Origin: Paracoccaceae bacterium
GTDB lineage: Bacteria > Pseudomonadota > Alphaproteobacteria > Rhodobacterales > Rhodobacteraceae
NCBI GenBank assembly: GCA_016124615.1
Contig: WGNF01000005.1
Span: forward strand, 62,001 to 126,000
Reading direction: 5' to 3'
Length of the DNA stretch: 64,000 nucleotides
Numbering within the stretch: position 1 is the first letter of the stretch; every line of letters starts with the position of its first letter. The notes under the pieces were generated by a model. The model was given only the letters and a program-made list of their open reading frames with translations, searched no databases and was not told where the DNA came from. Below are positions 1 to 8,418 of the stretch, one piece after another. A program made the translations under genes and the position numbers.

Positions 1-120
1 CTCCTCAAGCCGCTTCATCTGACCGCTGACAGCGGCCTGCGTCAAACCGCTGTGTTCCCCGGCACTTGAGAAAGTCCCGTGACGAGCGACAGCGATAAGC
101 GTGCGGAGTTCTGCAAACAT
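1..120 (-). CDS. LysR-family regulator, 5' part only
   Basis: The minus strand from an ATG at 118-120 encodes 40 residues starting MFAELRTLIAVARHGTFSSA and continuing through the helix-turn-helix (LTQAAVSGQMKRLEE). This is the classic N-terminus of a LysR-type DNA-binding protein. The effector domain lies outside the window. The gene diverges from the porin at 447, so it may control that gene and itself from the shared promoter region, as is usual for divergently placed LysR genes. The target is inferred from position only. Confidence 0.85.
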   Translation of the reverse strand, partial: MFAELRTLIAVARHGTFSSAGEHSGLTQAAVSGQMKRLEE

Positions 121-446
121 GAACCACTATAACTCAAAGCTATGCTCATAATCAAGATTCACAGTTTTACATCGCAGGTCATGGCCGATTAAATCGAGTC
201 GGGGATAGGAGGAATACTGTGAACCATAACAAAGAAACGACATCGAGCGAGAGCACCGCCAATCGGCAGCCGACTGCCGGATCGACGATGCAGGATCACT
301 CTGGCGCGACGCTGTCGCCGAAGGGGAGCCTTGGTGCGGGCGGAAAATCTAGACACCTTAAGCACTTATTGGCGGGGATCACAGAACAGGCTTACCGCGC
401 GAACGAGCTCTTCTCGTCTCGGCAGGGCAACATGAGAGGAAAGTCC
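121..446. other. Divergent promoter region and in-frame porin upstream segment
   Basis: This is the region between the lysR start and the porin signal-peptide start. It holds a LysR-like imperfect dyad at 129-143 (ATAAC, five bases, GCTAT). A strong Shine-Dalgarno (TAGGAGG at 206-212) sits just before a GTG at 219, which opens a frame running without a stop into the porin. The 76 residues this would add have no signal-peptide character and precede a normal signal peptide, so I do not include them in the porin. The segment may be an unusual leader or a misleading frame. Confidence 0.4.
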
Positions 447-1427
447 ATGAAACAACTGATTTCGCTGGCGGCGATCGCCACGTCGGTTGCCTTTGCGCAA
501 CCCGCGGCCGCCGAAGTGACGCTGAACGGCTATGCCTTCACGGGCCTCTACTACGAGAAGAACGCGAACGCGCGATACGGCGAGAAGGAAACCCAGCTGT
601 TCCAGCGGCTGCAATTCGGCATCAAGGCGGAAAAGAAGACGGACAACGGCCTGACGTTCTTCGGGAGCCTTCTGCTTCGGAGCGAAACTGACAACAAGCA
701 CAACTCCTCCACCCTTAATGGCGCCCAGGTCGGCCTCAAATATGGCCCCTTCACGCTGGCCGTGGGGAACGTGTCCGATGCCATCCACTCGCTCAAACTC
801 TTCTACGACTCTCAGGTGGGCCTGTGCGCTTGCGGCGGCAACACGCTTACGGTTCCGTACATCAAGTACGACTTCTACACGGGCGGCGCCAACGGGATTT
901 TGGTTACCTATAACCTCGGCAAATTCACGGCAAATGCCGCGTGGGAATCGAACGGAGATAGCACCGCGGCGAAGGGTGAAGGATCAATTTCGGTTTCGTA
1001 TACGGGTGGCCCTCTGAAATTCGAACTCGGATACGTGCATCAGAGCCGATACACGGGTCACGGCGGATATTCGGGCGAAACTTTCGTGACCGAATACGCG
1101 CAAGGCAAGACGACATTCGGCCTCGCAATTGGATACAACAAGAGCGACGCTGGTCTTCTGAACCGCGACAACCTTGCCAAGGGTCAACCCGGGCTCGACA
1201 AGACCATTGCCACCATCTACGTCATCCGGAAGTTCAATGCCATGACACTGCAGGCTTTTTACTCGCAGTCGACCGGCATCGACACGCTGTCCGGAGAGGT
1301 CCGGAAGACGAGTTACGGTGCCGGCGGGAGCTATGACCTTGGCCCGGGCGCATCGTTCGTCTTTGGCGCCCACACCGATCGGACGAAAGATGTTATTGGC
1401 GACCTCGGCCTGAAATTCAGCTTCTGA
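447..1427 (+). CDS. Outer-membrane porin, Rhodobacter type
   Basis: This is a 326-residue general diffusion porin of the outer membrane. The start at 447 follows AGAGGAAAG and gives a Sec signal peptide (MKQLISLAAIATSVAFAQPA, then AAAEVTLNGYAF). The mature part alternates short beta strands and loops, carries a VGNVSDA...LFYDSQVG block like the constriction-loop region of Rhodobacter porins, and ends in the aromatic LKFSF typical of BAM-recognised strands. Length and C-terminus fit a 16-stranded porin. It diverges from a LysR gene, so regulated expression for an uptake substrate is plausible. An in-frame GTG at 219 has a better ribosome site but would bury the signal peptide. Confidence 0.88.
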   Translation: MKQLISLAAIATSVAFAQPAAAEVTLNGYAFTGLYYEKNANARYGEKETQLFQRLQFGIKAEKKTDNGLTFFGSLLLRSETDNKHNSSTLNGAQVGLKYGPFTLAVGNVSDAIHSLKLFYDSQVGLCACGGNTLTVPYIKYDFYTGGANGILVTYNLGKFTANAAWESNGDSTAAKGEGSISVSYTGGPLKFELGYVHQSRYTGHGGYSGETFVTEYAQGKTTFGLAIGYNKSDAGLLNRDNLAKGQPGLDKTIATIYVIRKFNAMTLQAFYSQSTGIDTLSGEVRKTSYGAGGSYDLGPGASFVFGAHTDRTKDVIGDLGLKFSF

Positions 1428-1446
1428 CATTTCCACTGCTTCAATG

Positions 1447-1481
1447 TGCCCCCGAACCAGCGCGTTTGGGGGCATCATTTT
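1447..1481 (+). terminator. Rho-independent terminator of the porin gene
   Basis: A seven-base-pair stem TGCCCCC (1447-1453) / GGGGGCA (1468-1474) with a 14-base loop is followed by TCATTTT, 20 bases after the porin stop. Confidence 0.75.
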
Positions 1482-1808
1482 AAGAAAAGCAGATAGGATG
1501 AATTGAAAGCCCGGCGTTGAGACACACCAATTTGCCGCGGGATCCGGCGTGACCGGGGTCATCGTGGGCGTGATGCGGCGACCCTTACGCAGCGCCAAAT
1601 TAATCGGCGGTGACGGGTATCCTATTGGAACGGATCCCACCCCTTGCGCTATCCGGGTATCATCTGCGCCGGAAGCGATCGGGCCAATTCGACTGCGTAT
1701 CAATGTCGTGCGGAGCGTCTGGGTTGCAGACGGAACTCCTGCGCCATCGGCGTCGCGTGATGATCGGCAGGCGCAAGTCAGGAGTTTGTCCATTTGAGGA
1801 GCCGCGAC
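1482..1808. other. Intergenic stretch without a recognisable gene
   Basis: About 330 bases lie between the porin terminator and the FMN reductase. Frames are open by chance on both strands, but none has a plausible ribosome site or family resemblance. Only the ribosome site TGAGGA at 1795-1800 for the next gene stands out. Confidence 0.6.
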
Positions 1809-2369
1809 GTGCAGCACATTCAGGTCATCATCGGAAGCGTTCGGCCGGGGCGAATCGGTGATCAGATTGCGGGCTGGATCATGCAACTCGCGGCGGGCAT
1901 TCCGGGCCTGACGTTCGAACTCATCGACCTTCAGGACTGGTATCTGCCGCTCGACGACGAACCGCATCAGCCGAAAAGCAATCCGCGCTACTTGCACCAG
2001 CACACGACGGAGTGGAGCAAGAAGATCCGGGCCGGGCACGGCTACGTGTTCCTTACGCCGCAGTACAACTGGGGCTATCCCGCCTCATTGAAAAATGCGC
2101 TCGACCATCTCTACCACGAATGGGTCGGCAAGCGGGCAGTGATCGTCAGCTATGGGCACCGGGGCGGGGTGAAGGCGGCGGAACAGTTGCGGCAGGTCCT
2201 GCTGGGGCTTCACATGCATCCCGCCGAAGCGGCCCCCGGGCTGGTCCTGCGGCCGGAAATTCTTGGGGCTGACGGGCGCCTGTTGTCGGTTGCGAACGCC
2301 TTCGCCGACCGGGCAGACGAGATCGTCGCGGCGCTTTCGACACTTGCCCGCAGCCCGGCCACCGCATGA
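1809..2369 (+). CDS. NAD(P)H-dependent FMN reductase-like flavoprotein
   Basis: This is a 186-residue flavodoxin-fold protein of the SsuE/ArsH/chromate-reductase family, which reduces FMN or small electrophiles with NAD(P)H. The N-terminal phosphate-binding loop GSVRPGRIGDQIAGW is at residues ~8-22. The family signature LTPQYNWGYPASLKNALDHL, which contacts the isoalloxazine ring, is at ~80-100. GTG at 1809 is chosen because TGAGGA lies eight bases upstream; a TTG at 1794 has no site. It could feed reduced flavin to an oxygenase, but no flavin-dependent two-component oxygenase is adjacent, so its partner is unknown. Confidence 0.8.
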   Translation: MQHIQVIIGSVRPGRIGDQIAGWIMQLAAGIPGLTFELIDLQDWYLPLDDEPHQPKSNPRYLHQHTTEWSKKIRAGHGYVFLTPQYNWGYPASLKNALDHLYHEWVGKRAVIVSYGHRGGVKAAEQLRQVLLGLHMHPAEAAPGLVLRPEILGADGRLLSVANAFADRADEIVAALSTLARSPATA

Positions 2370-2451
2370 GGCCTCCGCTTTGCGCGATTTGACCTGACTT
2401 GCGCGGTAGTGAATACTCCGGGTCGTGGCACGCTGGGCAGGGGAGGTGACC

Positions 2452-3714
2452 GTGCGTACCGTCTCATCGAGTCTGCGTCATCTTCGGGCGTTTCAGACGG
2501 TTGCGCGAATGCACAATCTGCGCAAGGCCGCCGAAGCCGTCTACCTGACGCAGCCAGCCGTGACGCTCGCCATCGCCAAGCTCGAAGAGCAGGTGGGCGC
2601 CCAACTCTTCGAGCGTCGAAGCCGTGGCACCTTTCCGACCGAGGCCGGAGAGTTGCTCTTGCAGCGCGTCGACCGGATGTTTGACCAGATCGAGGGTGCG
2701 CTCGACCGTCTGCAGATCAGTTCACCGGCGAACACTGCGGCCTCGCTGGCAGAGCGGATCACCCGGCCTCAGGCACGGGCGCTGGCAGCCATCGCCCCCG
2801 GTGCCGGGGCCGAGAGCGGCGGAAAGGGCATTACCCGGGCCTCCACCTTCCGTGCCGCGCGCGAGCTGGAGCGGACATTGGGTATCGCTTTGCTGACCCC
2901 GGCCTCGAATGGCCTGAGTACCACCGAAGTTGGCCGCGAACTGGCGCGCCTGCTGGCCATTGCGTTGCAGGAAGTCGACTCGGGGATCAACGACATTGCC
3001 GCCGAAGACGAACGTCAGCGCGGTCAGCTGCGGATCGGGGCGATGCCGCTGTCGGGCAGTTTCGTCGTCGGCCCGGTCCTCAACGAACTGACAAGCCGGT
3101 TTCCCTCGGCCCATTTCGAGATCCGGACGGGCGATCACGGCCATCTCGTCCGGGCGCTGCTGCGCGGTGAAATCGACCTGATCGTCGGGCTGCTGCGCGA
3201 GGTCGCCGACGAAAACGTGGTGCAGGAGCCGCTTGTCACCCTGCCCTACGTCGTCGTCGCGCGGCGCAATCACCCGCTGTCACGGCGCACGACGCTGACG
3301 CTGGCCGATCTGGAGGGTTACGACTGGGTGGCGCCAAACCCCGGCACCGCCCGACGCATCACCTTCGAGCATCTGGTTGCCGGGCTGCGGCACCCGCCGC
3401 TGGCGAACATCCAGGCCTCGTCGCTGTCGACCGTTCGGCTGCTCGTGTCGGGCAGCGACCGGCTTGGCTTGCTGACCCGGTTCGAGTTCGAGCGCGACAA
3501 GGGCAACGGCGAGTTGGTCGATCTGCCGATCGGGCCGATCGAGCCAGCGCATGCCCTGGGCATCGTCCATCGGGCAGACTGGGTCCCCTCCCCCCTGCAC
3601 CGCCACTTCATCGAAAGTCTGCGCCGCCAGGCATCGCTGATCTCCGGCTCGCTGCCAGTCGCCCTATCCGCGCCAGATTGCCCTGGCGGCGTGCGGCGCG
3701 AGGCCCACGCCTGA
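2452..3714 (+). CDS. LysR-type regulator with two tandem HTH domains
   Basis: This 420-residue protein has a normal LysR helix-turn-helix at ~7-65 (LTQPAVTLAIAKLEEQ), then a second degenerate one at ~103-160 (ASTFRAARELERTLGIALLT). A LysR effector domain starts at ~193 (LRIGAMPLSG). Ordinary LysR proteins are about 300 residues with one HTH. GTG 2452 is preferred over GTG 2425 because GGGAGG lies five bases ahead of it. It stands at the head of the large catabolic cluster; a paralogue of identical length and architecture lies at 18929-20191. Both are the natural candidates to bind the repeated element mapped at 3780, 8302, 17915, 18744 and 22251. Confidence 0.85.
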   Translation: MRTVSSSLRHLRAFQTVARMHNLRKAAEAVYLTQPAVTLAIAKLEEQVGAQLFERRSRGTFPTEAGELLLQRVDRMFDQIEGALDRLQISSPANTAASLAERITRPQARALAAIAPGAGAESGGKGITRASTFRAARELERTLGIALLTPASNGLSTTEVGRELARLLAIALQEVDSGINDIAAEDERQRGQLRIGAMPLSGSFVVGPVLNELTSRFPSAHFEIRTGDHGHLVRALLRGEIDLIVGLLREVADENVVQEPLVTLPYVVVARRNHPLSRRTTLTLADLEGYDWVAPNPGTARRITFEHLVAGLRHPPLANIQASSLSTVRLLVSGSDRLGLLTRFEFERDKGNGELVDLPIGPIEPAHALGIVHRADWVPSPLHRHFIESLRRQASLISGSLPVALSAPDCPGGVRREAHA

Positions 3715-3779
3715 CGTAGCGCCCTTTTTCCCCGATAAGCCGCCGTTGTCATCGCGCCTGTGCCTTTGTCCGCCTCATT

Positions 3780-3811
3780 TGATTGAACGAAGCAGGAATC
3801 TGATTGGCGCC
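3780..3811 (+). promoter_or_regulatory. Repeated operator-like element, copy A
   Basis: Two TGATTG half-sites start at 3780 and 3801, exactly 21 bp (two helical turns) apart, with a central GAAGCA and GGCGCC after the second half. Copy B at 8302 matches 28 of 32 positions. It lies 95-126 bases before the ATG of the ABC binding protein, a typical activator position. LysR binding is inferred. Confidence 0.6.
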
Positions 3812-3905
3812 ACACGGCGCGAAATTTGATCCTGTTACGCGGACGTCGCGGCCACACACGGCGAAACAGCCCGAAGGCCACGACGAGGAAAAGGGGAGGA
3901 ACCGA

Positions 3906-4928
3906 ATGTATCAGCGCATGTTCAAAGCGGCGGCAGCCGCCGCATTGGTGGCAGGTCTGGCCGCAGGCCCGGCCGCGGCCCGCGAGCTTATCCGCGTCGC
4001 CACCGCCAAGGCCGCAGGCGCGGCCACCATCTTCATGGCCAAAGAGCGCGGCTATTTTGCCGATGAAGGTATCGACGTTCAGTGGACCTTCTTCGACAAC
4101 CAGCAGTCGCTTGCCGCCAGTGTGATCTCGGGGTCCGAGGACATCGCCGCCTCGGGTATTCCGGCGGGCTTTTTCAACATCGCCACCAAGAACCACCTGA
4201 AGCTGATCGCCGGATCGGGTGCCGAAAAGCCCGGCTTCCGCTCGGCGACCTTCGTTGCGACGCCCGATGCCTATGCCGCGGGCGAAACCGCGCCCAAGGA
4301 TATGCTGACCAAGAAGATCGCGCTCAGCACGCTGGGCTCGGCCCACCAATACGCGCTGATCCTGCTGGCGCAAAAATACGGGATCGACCCGAAGGCGCTG
4401 CACCTGATCCCTATGCAAGGCAACGGCAACATCGTCGCCGCGCTGACGAACCATGCGGTGGATGCCGCGATCATGTCCAGCGTTCCGGCCGCTACCGCCG
4501 AGGCGAACGGCTACGGCAAGATCATCGGCTACGCCGGTGACGAGACGCCCTACAACGGCATCTCGTTCTACACCCGCGATGACGAGATCCAGAACCACCG
4601 TGCGGCGGTCGTCGGCTTTCTGCGGGCGATGATCCGGGCCGGCAAGGACTATGACGCGGCGTTCCAGCAGATCGGCGCCGATGGAAAGCCGGTGCGCGGC
4701 AAGGGCGCGGATGACATTCTGGCTCTGGTGTCGAAATACACCGATCAGCCCGTCAACGTGGTCAGCGCCGCCATGACCTACATCGAGCCGGAATGCAGCC
4801 TGCCCGAAGCGCAGGTCGCCCAGCAGATCAGCAACTGGCAGGCTCTTGGCATGGTGGATCCTTCGGTGAAGGCCGCCGATGTCATGGACCTCGGCCCGCT
4901 CAACGACGCGCTCGCGCCGAAGAGTTGA
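3906..4928 (+). CDS. ABC transporter substrate-binding protein, NMT1/TauA-like
   Basis: This is a 340-residue periplasmic binding protein. The start at 3906 follows GGGGAGG and gives a Sec signal peptide ending AAGPAAA-R. The mature protein begins RVATAKAAGAATIFMAKERG and continues into GYFADEGIDV, the standard opening of the SsuA/TauA/ThiY group that captures sulfonates, aromatic acids or pyrimidines. It is followed 31 bases later by its ATPase and then the permease, so the importer is complete. The neighbouring enzymes suggest an aromatic carboxylate or its precursor as ligand; the sequence does not fix which. Confidence 0.85.
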   Translation: MYQRMFKAAAAAALVAGLAAGPAAARELIRVATAKAAGAATIFMAKERGYFADEGIDVQWTFFDNQQSLAASVISGSEDIAASGIPAGFFNIATKNHLKLIAGSGAEKPGFRSATFVATPDAYAAGETAPKDMLTKKIALSTLGSAHQYALILLAQKYGIDPKALHLIPMQGNGNIVAALTNHAVDAAIMSSVPAATAEANGYGKIIGYAGDETPYNGISFYTRDDEIQNHRAAVVGFLRAMIRAGKDYDAAFQQIGADGKPVRGKGADDILALVSKYTDQPVNVVSAAMTYIEPECSLPEAQVAQQISNWQALGMVDPSVKAADVMDLGPLNDALAPKS

Positions 4929-4959
4929 GGCCGGAACAACGACGAAAGGGCAAGAGAAG

Positions 4960-5730
4960 ATGCTGATGCAGATCGACATAGCCGAGCATCGATACGGCAG
5001 TCTGCTGGTTCTGGATAACGTCCAGTTTTCCATCGCCAGCGGAGAGATCGTGTGCGTGGTCGGTCCGTCCGGCTGCGGGAAGTCAACGCTGCTCAGCATT
5101 CTCGGCGGGCTGGTGCAGCCCACGAACGGCTCTGTCAGCTACAGCGGGCAGTCGCAGACCGACTGCCTGAACGACCTGACCTATGTGTTCCAGGACTTTG
5201 CGTTGCTGCCCTGGCTGACGGTGCGCGAGAACATCCGCTTCGTGCTGCGGCATCATGCGCTGGACCCGGCGACCTGCGACCGCAAGATCGACGATGTTCT
5301 GGCACGCACCGGGCTGACGAGTTTCGCGCAGGCGTTCCCGAAGCAGCTTTCCGGCGGCATGAAGCAGCGCGTGGGCATCGCCCGCGCGCTCGTCGTTCGC
5401 CCGCAGGTGCTGCTGATGGATGAACCATTCTCGGCGCTTGACGCCCAGACGCGGGAATTGCTGACCGCCGATTTCCTCGACCTGTGGCTGCGCGAAAAGA
5501 TCACCGCCGTCCACATCACCCACAACCTTGCCGAAGCGTTGACGCTTGCGGACCGGATCATCGTGCTGTCGCGGCGCCCCGGGCGCATCAAGAAGATCGT
5601 CGAGGTGACGGTGCCCAAGGCGCAGCGCCTGACGGCCGAAGGACAGACGGAACTGGTCGCCCTTCGCGAGGAACTCTGGTCCCTCATCAAGGACGAGGCC
5701 GTGCTTGCCAATCAGGAGGTGACGGCATGA
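4960..5730 (+). CDS. ABC importer ATPase, SsuB/TauB type
   Basis: This is a 256-residue nucleotide-binding subunit. Walker A is GPSGCGKST (residues ~36-44), the Q-loop is VFQDFALLPW, the signature is LSGGMKQR, Walker B is VLLMDEPFSALD, and the switch histidine is in VHITHN. The Q-loop and signature match the nitrate/sulfonate/taurine subfamily. The start at 4960 follows AAGGG; ATG 4966 is a possible alternative. Its stop overlaps the start of the permease (ATGA), so the two are translationally coupled. Confidence 0.92.
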   Translation: MLMQIDIAEHRYGSLLVLDNVQFSIASGEIVCVVGPSGCGKSTLLSILGGLVQPTNGSVSYSGQSQTDCLNDLTYVFQDFALLPWLTVRENIRFVLRHHALDPATCDRKIDDVLARTGLTSFAQAFPKQLSGGMKQRVGIARALVVRPQVLLMDEPFSALDAQTRELLTADFLDLWLREKITAVHITHNLAEALTLADRIIVLSRRPGRIKKIVEVTVPKAQRLTAEGQTELVALREELWSLIKDEAVLANQEVTA

Positions 5731-6563
5731 ACGACATGACGTTGGGAAACCGGAACATGAAACAGAAGACGCAGGCATCCGACCATGTGCCTTTCCGCGG
5801 CGGCGGATTCCTGATCGACGAAGGTGGGCGGCGCGGCGTTTCGACCCTGGCCATCGTGCTTCTGATTGCGGCCTGGCAACTGGCCTCGGGGCTCGGGCTG
5901 ATCAACCCGGCGTTCCTGCCCAGCCCGTTCAAAGTGCTCGAAACGCTCTACGATCTGGCACTGACCGGGCAGCTGTGGGCCGATTGCTCGGCCTCGCTGT
6001 TCCGCATCATCGTTGGCTGGAGCATTGGCACCGCCCTCGGGCTGGCCTTCGGCGTGCTGATGGCGCTGTCCACGATTGTGCGGAACGTCGGCAAGCCGCT
6101 GGTCGCCGCGTTGTTCCCGATCCCGAAGATTGCCGTGCTGCCGCTTCTGATCCTCTGGCTCGGGGTGGGCGAACTGCCGAAGGTCACTGTCATCGCCTTC
6201 GGCGTGTTCTTTCCGACCGTGATCTCGACCTATACCAGCATCGACAACGTGCCGCGCAATCTGATCCGCATGGCGCAAAGCTTTGGCGTGCCGTTGCGGA
6301 CGATCGTGCGCAGCATCCTGCTGCCCGGCGCCCTTCCCGGCATCGTCGCGGGGATGCGGATTTCGACCGGCTATTCGCTGACCATCATCGTCGCGGCAGA
6401 GATGATCGCGGCTGAACATGGTATCGGCTCGTTCATCATGCTCGCAGGGACACTGTTCCGCAGCGATCAGTTGATTGCCGGCGTGGTGCTGCTTGCAATC
6501 ATCGGTCTTACGATCGATCGCATTCTGTCGGTGCTCGAAAACCGCTGGTTCCGGTGGCGCTGA
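5727..6563 (+). CDS. ABC importer permease, SsuC/TauC type
   Basis: This is a 278-residue inner-membrane permease with about six hydrophobic segments, starting after a charged 40-residue N-tail (LAIVLLIAAWQLASGLGLIN is the first). The cytoplasmic EAA-type loop reads GVPLRTIVRSILLPGALPGI, as in binding-protein-dependent permeases. ATG 5727 has an AGGAGGTGA site and overlaps the ATPase stop. With 3906 and 4960 it makes a complete importer. Confidence 0.9.
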   Translation: MNDMTLGNRNMKQKTQASDHVPFRGGGFLIDEGGRRGVSTLAIVLLIAAWQLASGLGLINPAFLPSPFKVLETLYDLALTGQLWADCSASLFRIIVGWSIGTALGLAFGVLMALSTIVRNVGKPLVAALFPIPKIAVLPLLILWLGVGELPKVTVIAFGVFFPTVISTYTSIDNVPRNLIRMAQSFGVPLRTIVRSILLPGALPGIVAGMRISTGYSLTIIVAAEMIAAEHGIGSFIMLAGTLFRSDQLIAGVVLLAIIGLTIDRILSVLENRWFRWR

Positions 6564-6594
6564 TGCCATTTCTTTGCAGGGGAGCGGCCTTGTC

Positions 6595-7275
6595 GTGGAT
6601 GTAACGCTGACGTTCGACAACGGACCCGATCCGGTCGAGACACTTAAGGTTCGCGACATCCTCGCCCGCCACGGGATTCGTGCGACCTTCTTTCTGAAGG
6701 CAAGCAACCTGACCGATCCAGCCTGCCGACGCATCGCAGAGCAGATGCGGGACGACGGCCATTGGATCGGCAACCATACGCTGAACCACAAAAGCCCGCT
6801 CGGCACCCTCAACGACCCGGAGGCGCCTGCGCGCGAGATCGGCGAGGCCCAGAACCTGCTCGGCCCCCTCGCGCATCCGCTGAAGCTGTTCCGGCCGAAC
6901 GGGCGCGGCCACACCGGCCCGCATCTGCTCAGCCGGGCGGCGGTCGACTACCTGGTGGCAGGGGGCTACACCTGCGTGCTCTGGTCGGTCATGCCGCGTG
7001 ACGGGACCGACCCGCCCGGCTGGGTCGACAGGGCGATGGCCAAGTGCCTTGCAGAGCCTTGGCCGACGGTGGTGATCCATGACCGGGTCGGCGGCGCGAT
7101 GGACTATCTCGATGAATTCATCCGCCGCATCCACGACGCGGGCGGCCGCTTCCGGCAAGACTTCAACCCCGAGGTCACGCCGATCGTGCAGGGCCGGGTC
7201 ATGCACCCGCTCGACAGCTTCTCGAACGCCGATCCGGCGGCGCAATCCATTCCAACGCATGAGCCGCTTGCATGA
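6595..7275 (+). CDS. Polysaccharide-deacetylase-fold hydrolase
   Basis: This 226-residue protein has a NodB-homology fold. Motif 1 reads TFDNGPD at residues ~5-11, where most members have TFDDGP. Motif 2 is the metal-binding GNHTLNH (~58-64), and a later WSVMPRDG resembles the family's conserved tryptophan/proline region. It has no signal peptide. GTG 6595 is preferred, with AGGGGAG about eleven bases upstream. It lies 31 bases after the permease and overlaps the next dioxygenase start (ATGA), so it is part of the catabolic operon. A cytoplasmic C-N hydrolase role, as in the cyclic-imidase and allantoinase relatives, is more likely than cell-wall deacetylation; this is inference from context. 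Confidence 0.7.
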   Translation: MDVTLTFDNGPDPVETLKVRDILARHGIRATFFLKASNLTDPACRRIAEQMRDDGHWIGNHTLNHKSPLGTLNDPEAPAREIGEAQNLLGPLAHPLKLFRPNGRGHTGPHLLSRAAVDYLVAGGYTCVLWSVMPRDGTDPPGWVDRAMAKCLAEPWPTVVIHDRVGGAMDYLDEFIRRIHDAGGRFRQDFNPEVTPIVQGRVMHPLDSFSNADPAAQSIPTHEPLA

Positions 7276-8234
7276 TGCTTCCCCCCCGCGCCCGCGATCT
7301 GCCCTTCGCCATTACCCGGGCCAGCCATGTCGCCCTTGCGGTTGCCGATCTCGACCGCAGCCTGACCTTCTATCGCGAGGTGGTCGGGCTCGCCCTTTCT
7401 GACAGGGTCGGGCCCAGCGCATATCTGCGCGGCGTCGAAGAGAACAGCCACCACAGCCTCGTTCTGACCCAAGCGGCGGATCCTTCCTGCGGGCGGCTCG
7501 GTTTTCGCGTCCGCGACGCGGCGGATCTCGACCGGATGGCCGCGCATCTTTCGGCGCAGGGCCTCGATCCGCTGTGGAACGACCGGCCGTTTCAGGGCCG
7601 CACCCTCCAGCTGCGCGATCCCGCGGGAATTCCGATCGAGTTCTGCGCCGCGATGCCACTTCTGCCGCGGCTGCACAGCCGCGTTGTCGATCAGCGCGGC
7701 GCCCCGGCGCTGCGGTTCGACCATACCCAGGTCTGCGTCACCGACGTGCTGAGCGCCTGCCGGTTCTACAGCGCCCTTGGCTTCGCGGTGTCGGATTATT
7801 CCTTCACGCCGAAACAGGAACTGGTCTCGGCTTTCATGCACTGCAAGGACAACCCGCACGACATCGTGCTGGCCTCGCGCGCCGGGCCCCGGCTGCATCA
7901 CTTCGGCTATGTCGTCGATCCGCAGGCGCTGCTTCGCGTTGGCGACATGGCCGCAAATCTCGGAATGCGCCGACAAGTGGAATACGGGCCCAGCCGCCAC
8001 GGTCAGGACCATGCGTCGTTTGTCTACCTGCGCGACCCGGACGGGCACCGGATCGAGCTGCTCACCCACCCGATCCAGTTGATCCCCGGCGAATGCCCGC
8101 CCATCGGGCGCGATGTCACCGACCGCGACCAGTTCGTGGCCTGGGGTCAGCCCGTGCCCGCCTCGTTCCTGAACGAGGCGACGCTCTTCCCCGGCGAGGC
8201 AGTGGCCGACCCCGTCGTGACCCGCAGCTGGTAG
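7272..8234 (+). CDS. VOC-family extradiol-type ring-cleavage dioxygenase
   Basis: This 320-residue protein has two vicinal-oxygen-chelate modules. The N-terminal module starts TRASHVALAVADLDRSLTFY. The C-terminal module carries the expected Fe(II) ligands: His in FDHTQV (~153), His in LHHFGY (~207) and Glu in GHRIELL (~261), as in catechol 2,3-dioxygenases. The C-terminal tail beyond the last module is about 45 residues. It is co-translated with the upstream hydrolase. The paralogue at 11153 shares the block AYLRGVEE-x3-HHSLVL. The substrate is probably a dihydroxylated aromatic carboxylate; I cannot tell proximal from distal cleavage. Confidence 0.8.
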   Translation: MMLPPRARDLPFAITRASHVALAVADLDRSLTFYREVVGLALSDRVGPSAYLRGVEENSHHSLVLTQAADPSCGRLGFRVRDAADLDRMAAHLSAQGLDPLWNDRPFQGRTLQLRDPAGIPIEFCAAMPLLPRLHSRVVDQRGAPALRFDHTQVCVTDVLSACRFYSALGFAVSDYSFTPKQELVSAFMHCKDNPHDIVLASRAGPRLHHFGYVVDPQALLRVGDMAANLGMRRQVEYGPSRHGQDHASFVYLRDPDGHRIELLTHPIQLIPGECPPIGRDVTDRDQFVAWGQPVPASFLNEATLFPGEAVADPVVTRSW

Positions 8235-8301
8235 GGCCGCGCCCGCCCGCCACCCGGGACCTGCCCGGCAAAAGCCCCTCGCTCAAGCGCGCCACGGCAA
8301 T

Positions 8302-8333
8302 TGATTGACAGAAGCACGAAACTGATTGGCGCC
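8302..8333 (+). promoter_or_regulatory. Repeated operator-like element, copy B
   Basis: TGATTG half-sites start at 8302 and 8323, again 21 bp apart, around GAAGCA and followed by GGCGCC. It is nearly identical to copy A. It ends 86 bases before the GTG start of the decarboxylase-like gene, which begins a new transcription unit here. Confidence 0.6.
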
Positions 8334-8418
8334 CAACCGGCAGAGGCCCGATCTTCACCCGCAAGGCGCCGTTGCCATCCGTTGCCAGCGCCCGCAATCA
8401 CTTAGTGGAGGTTACTCC

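Noticed and set aside
984-2039. Long open minus-strand frame across the porin end and the FMN reductase
   Set aside because: It lies opposite two well-supported genes, has no family resemblance and no ribosome site; long antisense frames are expected at this GC content.
3318-5123. 600-codon minus-strand frame opposite the LysR, receptor and ATPase genes
   Set aside because: The plus strand carries clear Walker and HTH motifs throughout; the antisense product is low-complexity Arg/Gly/Asp-rich sequence.
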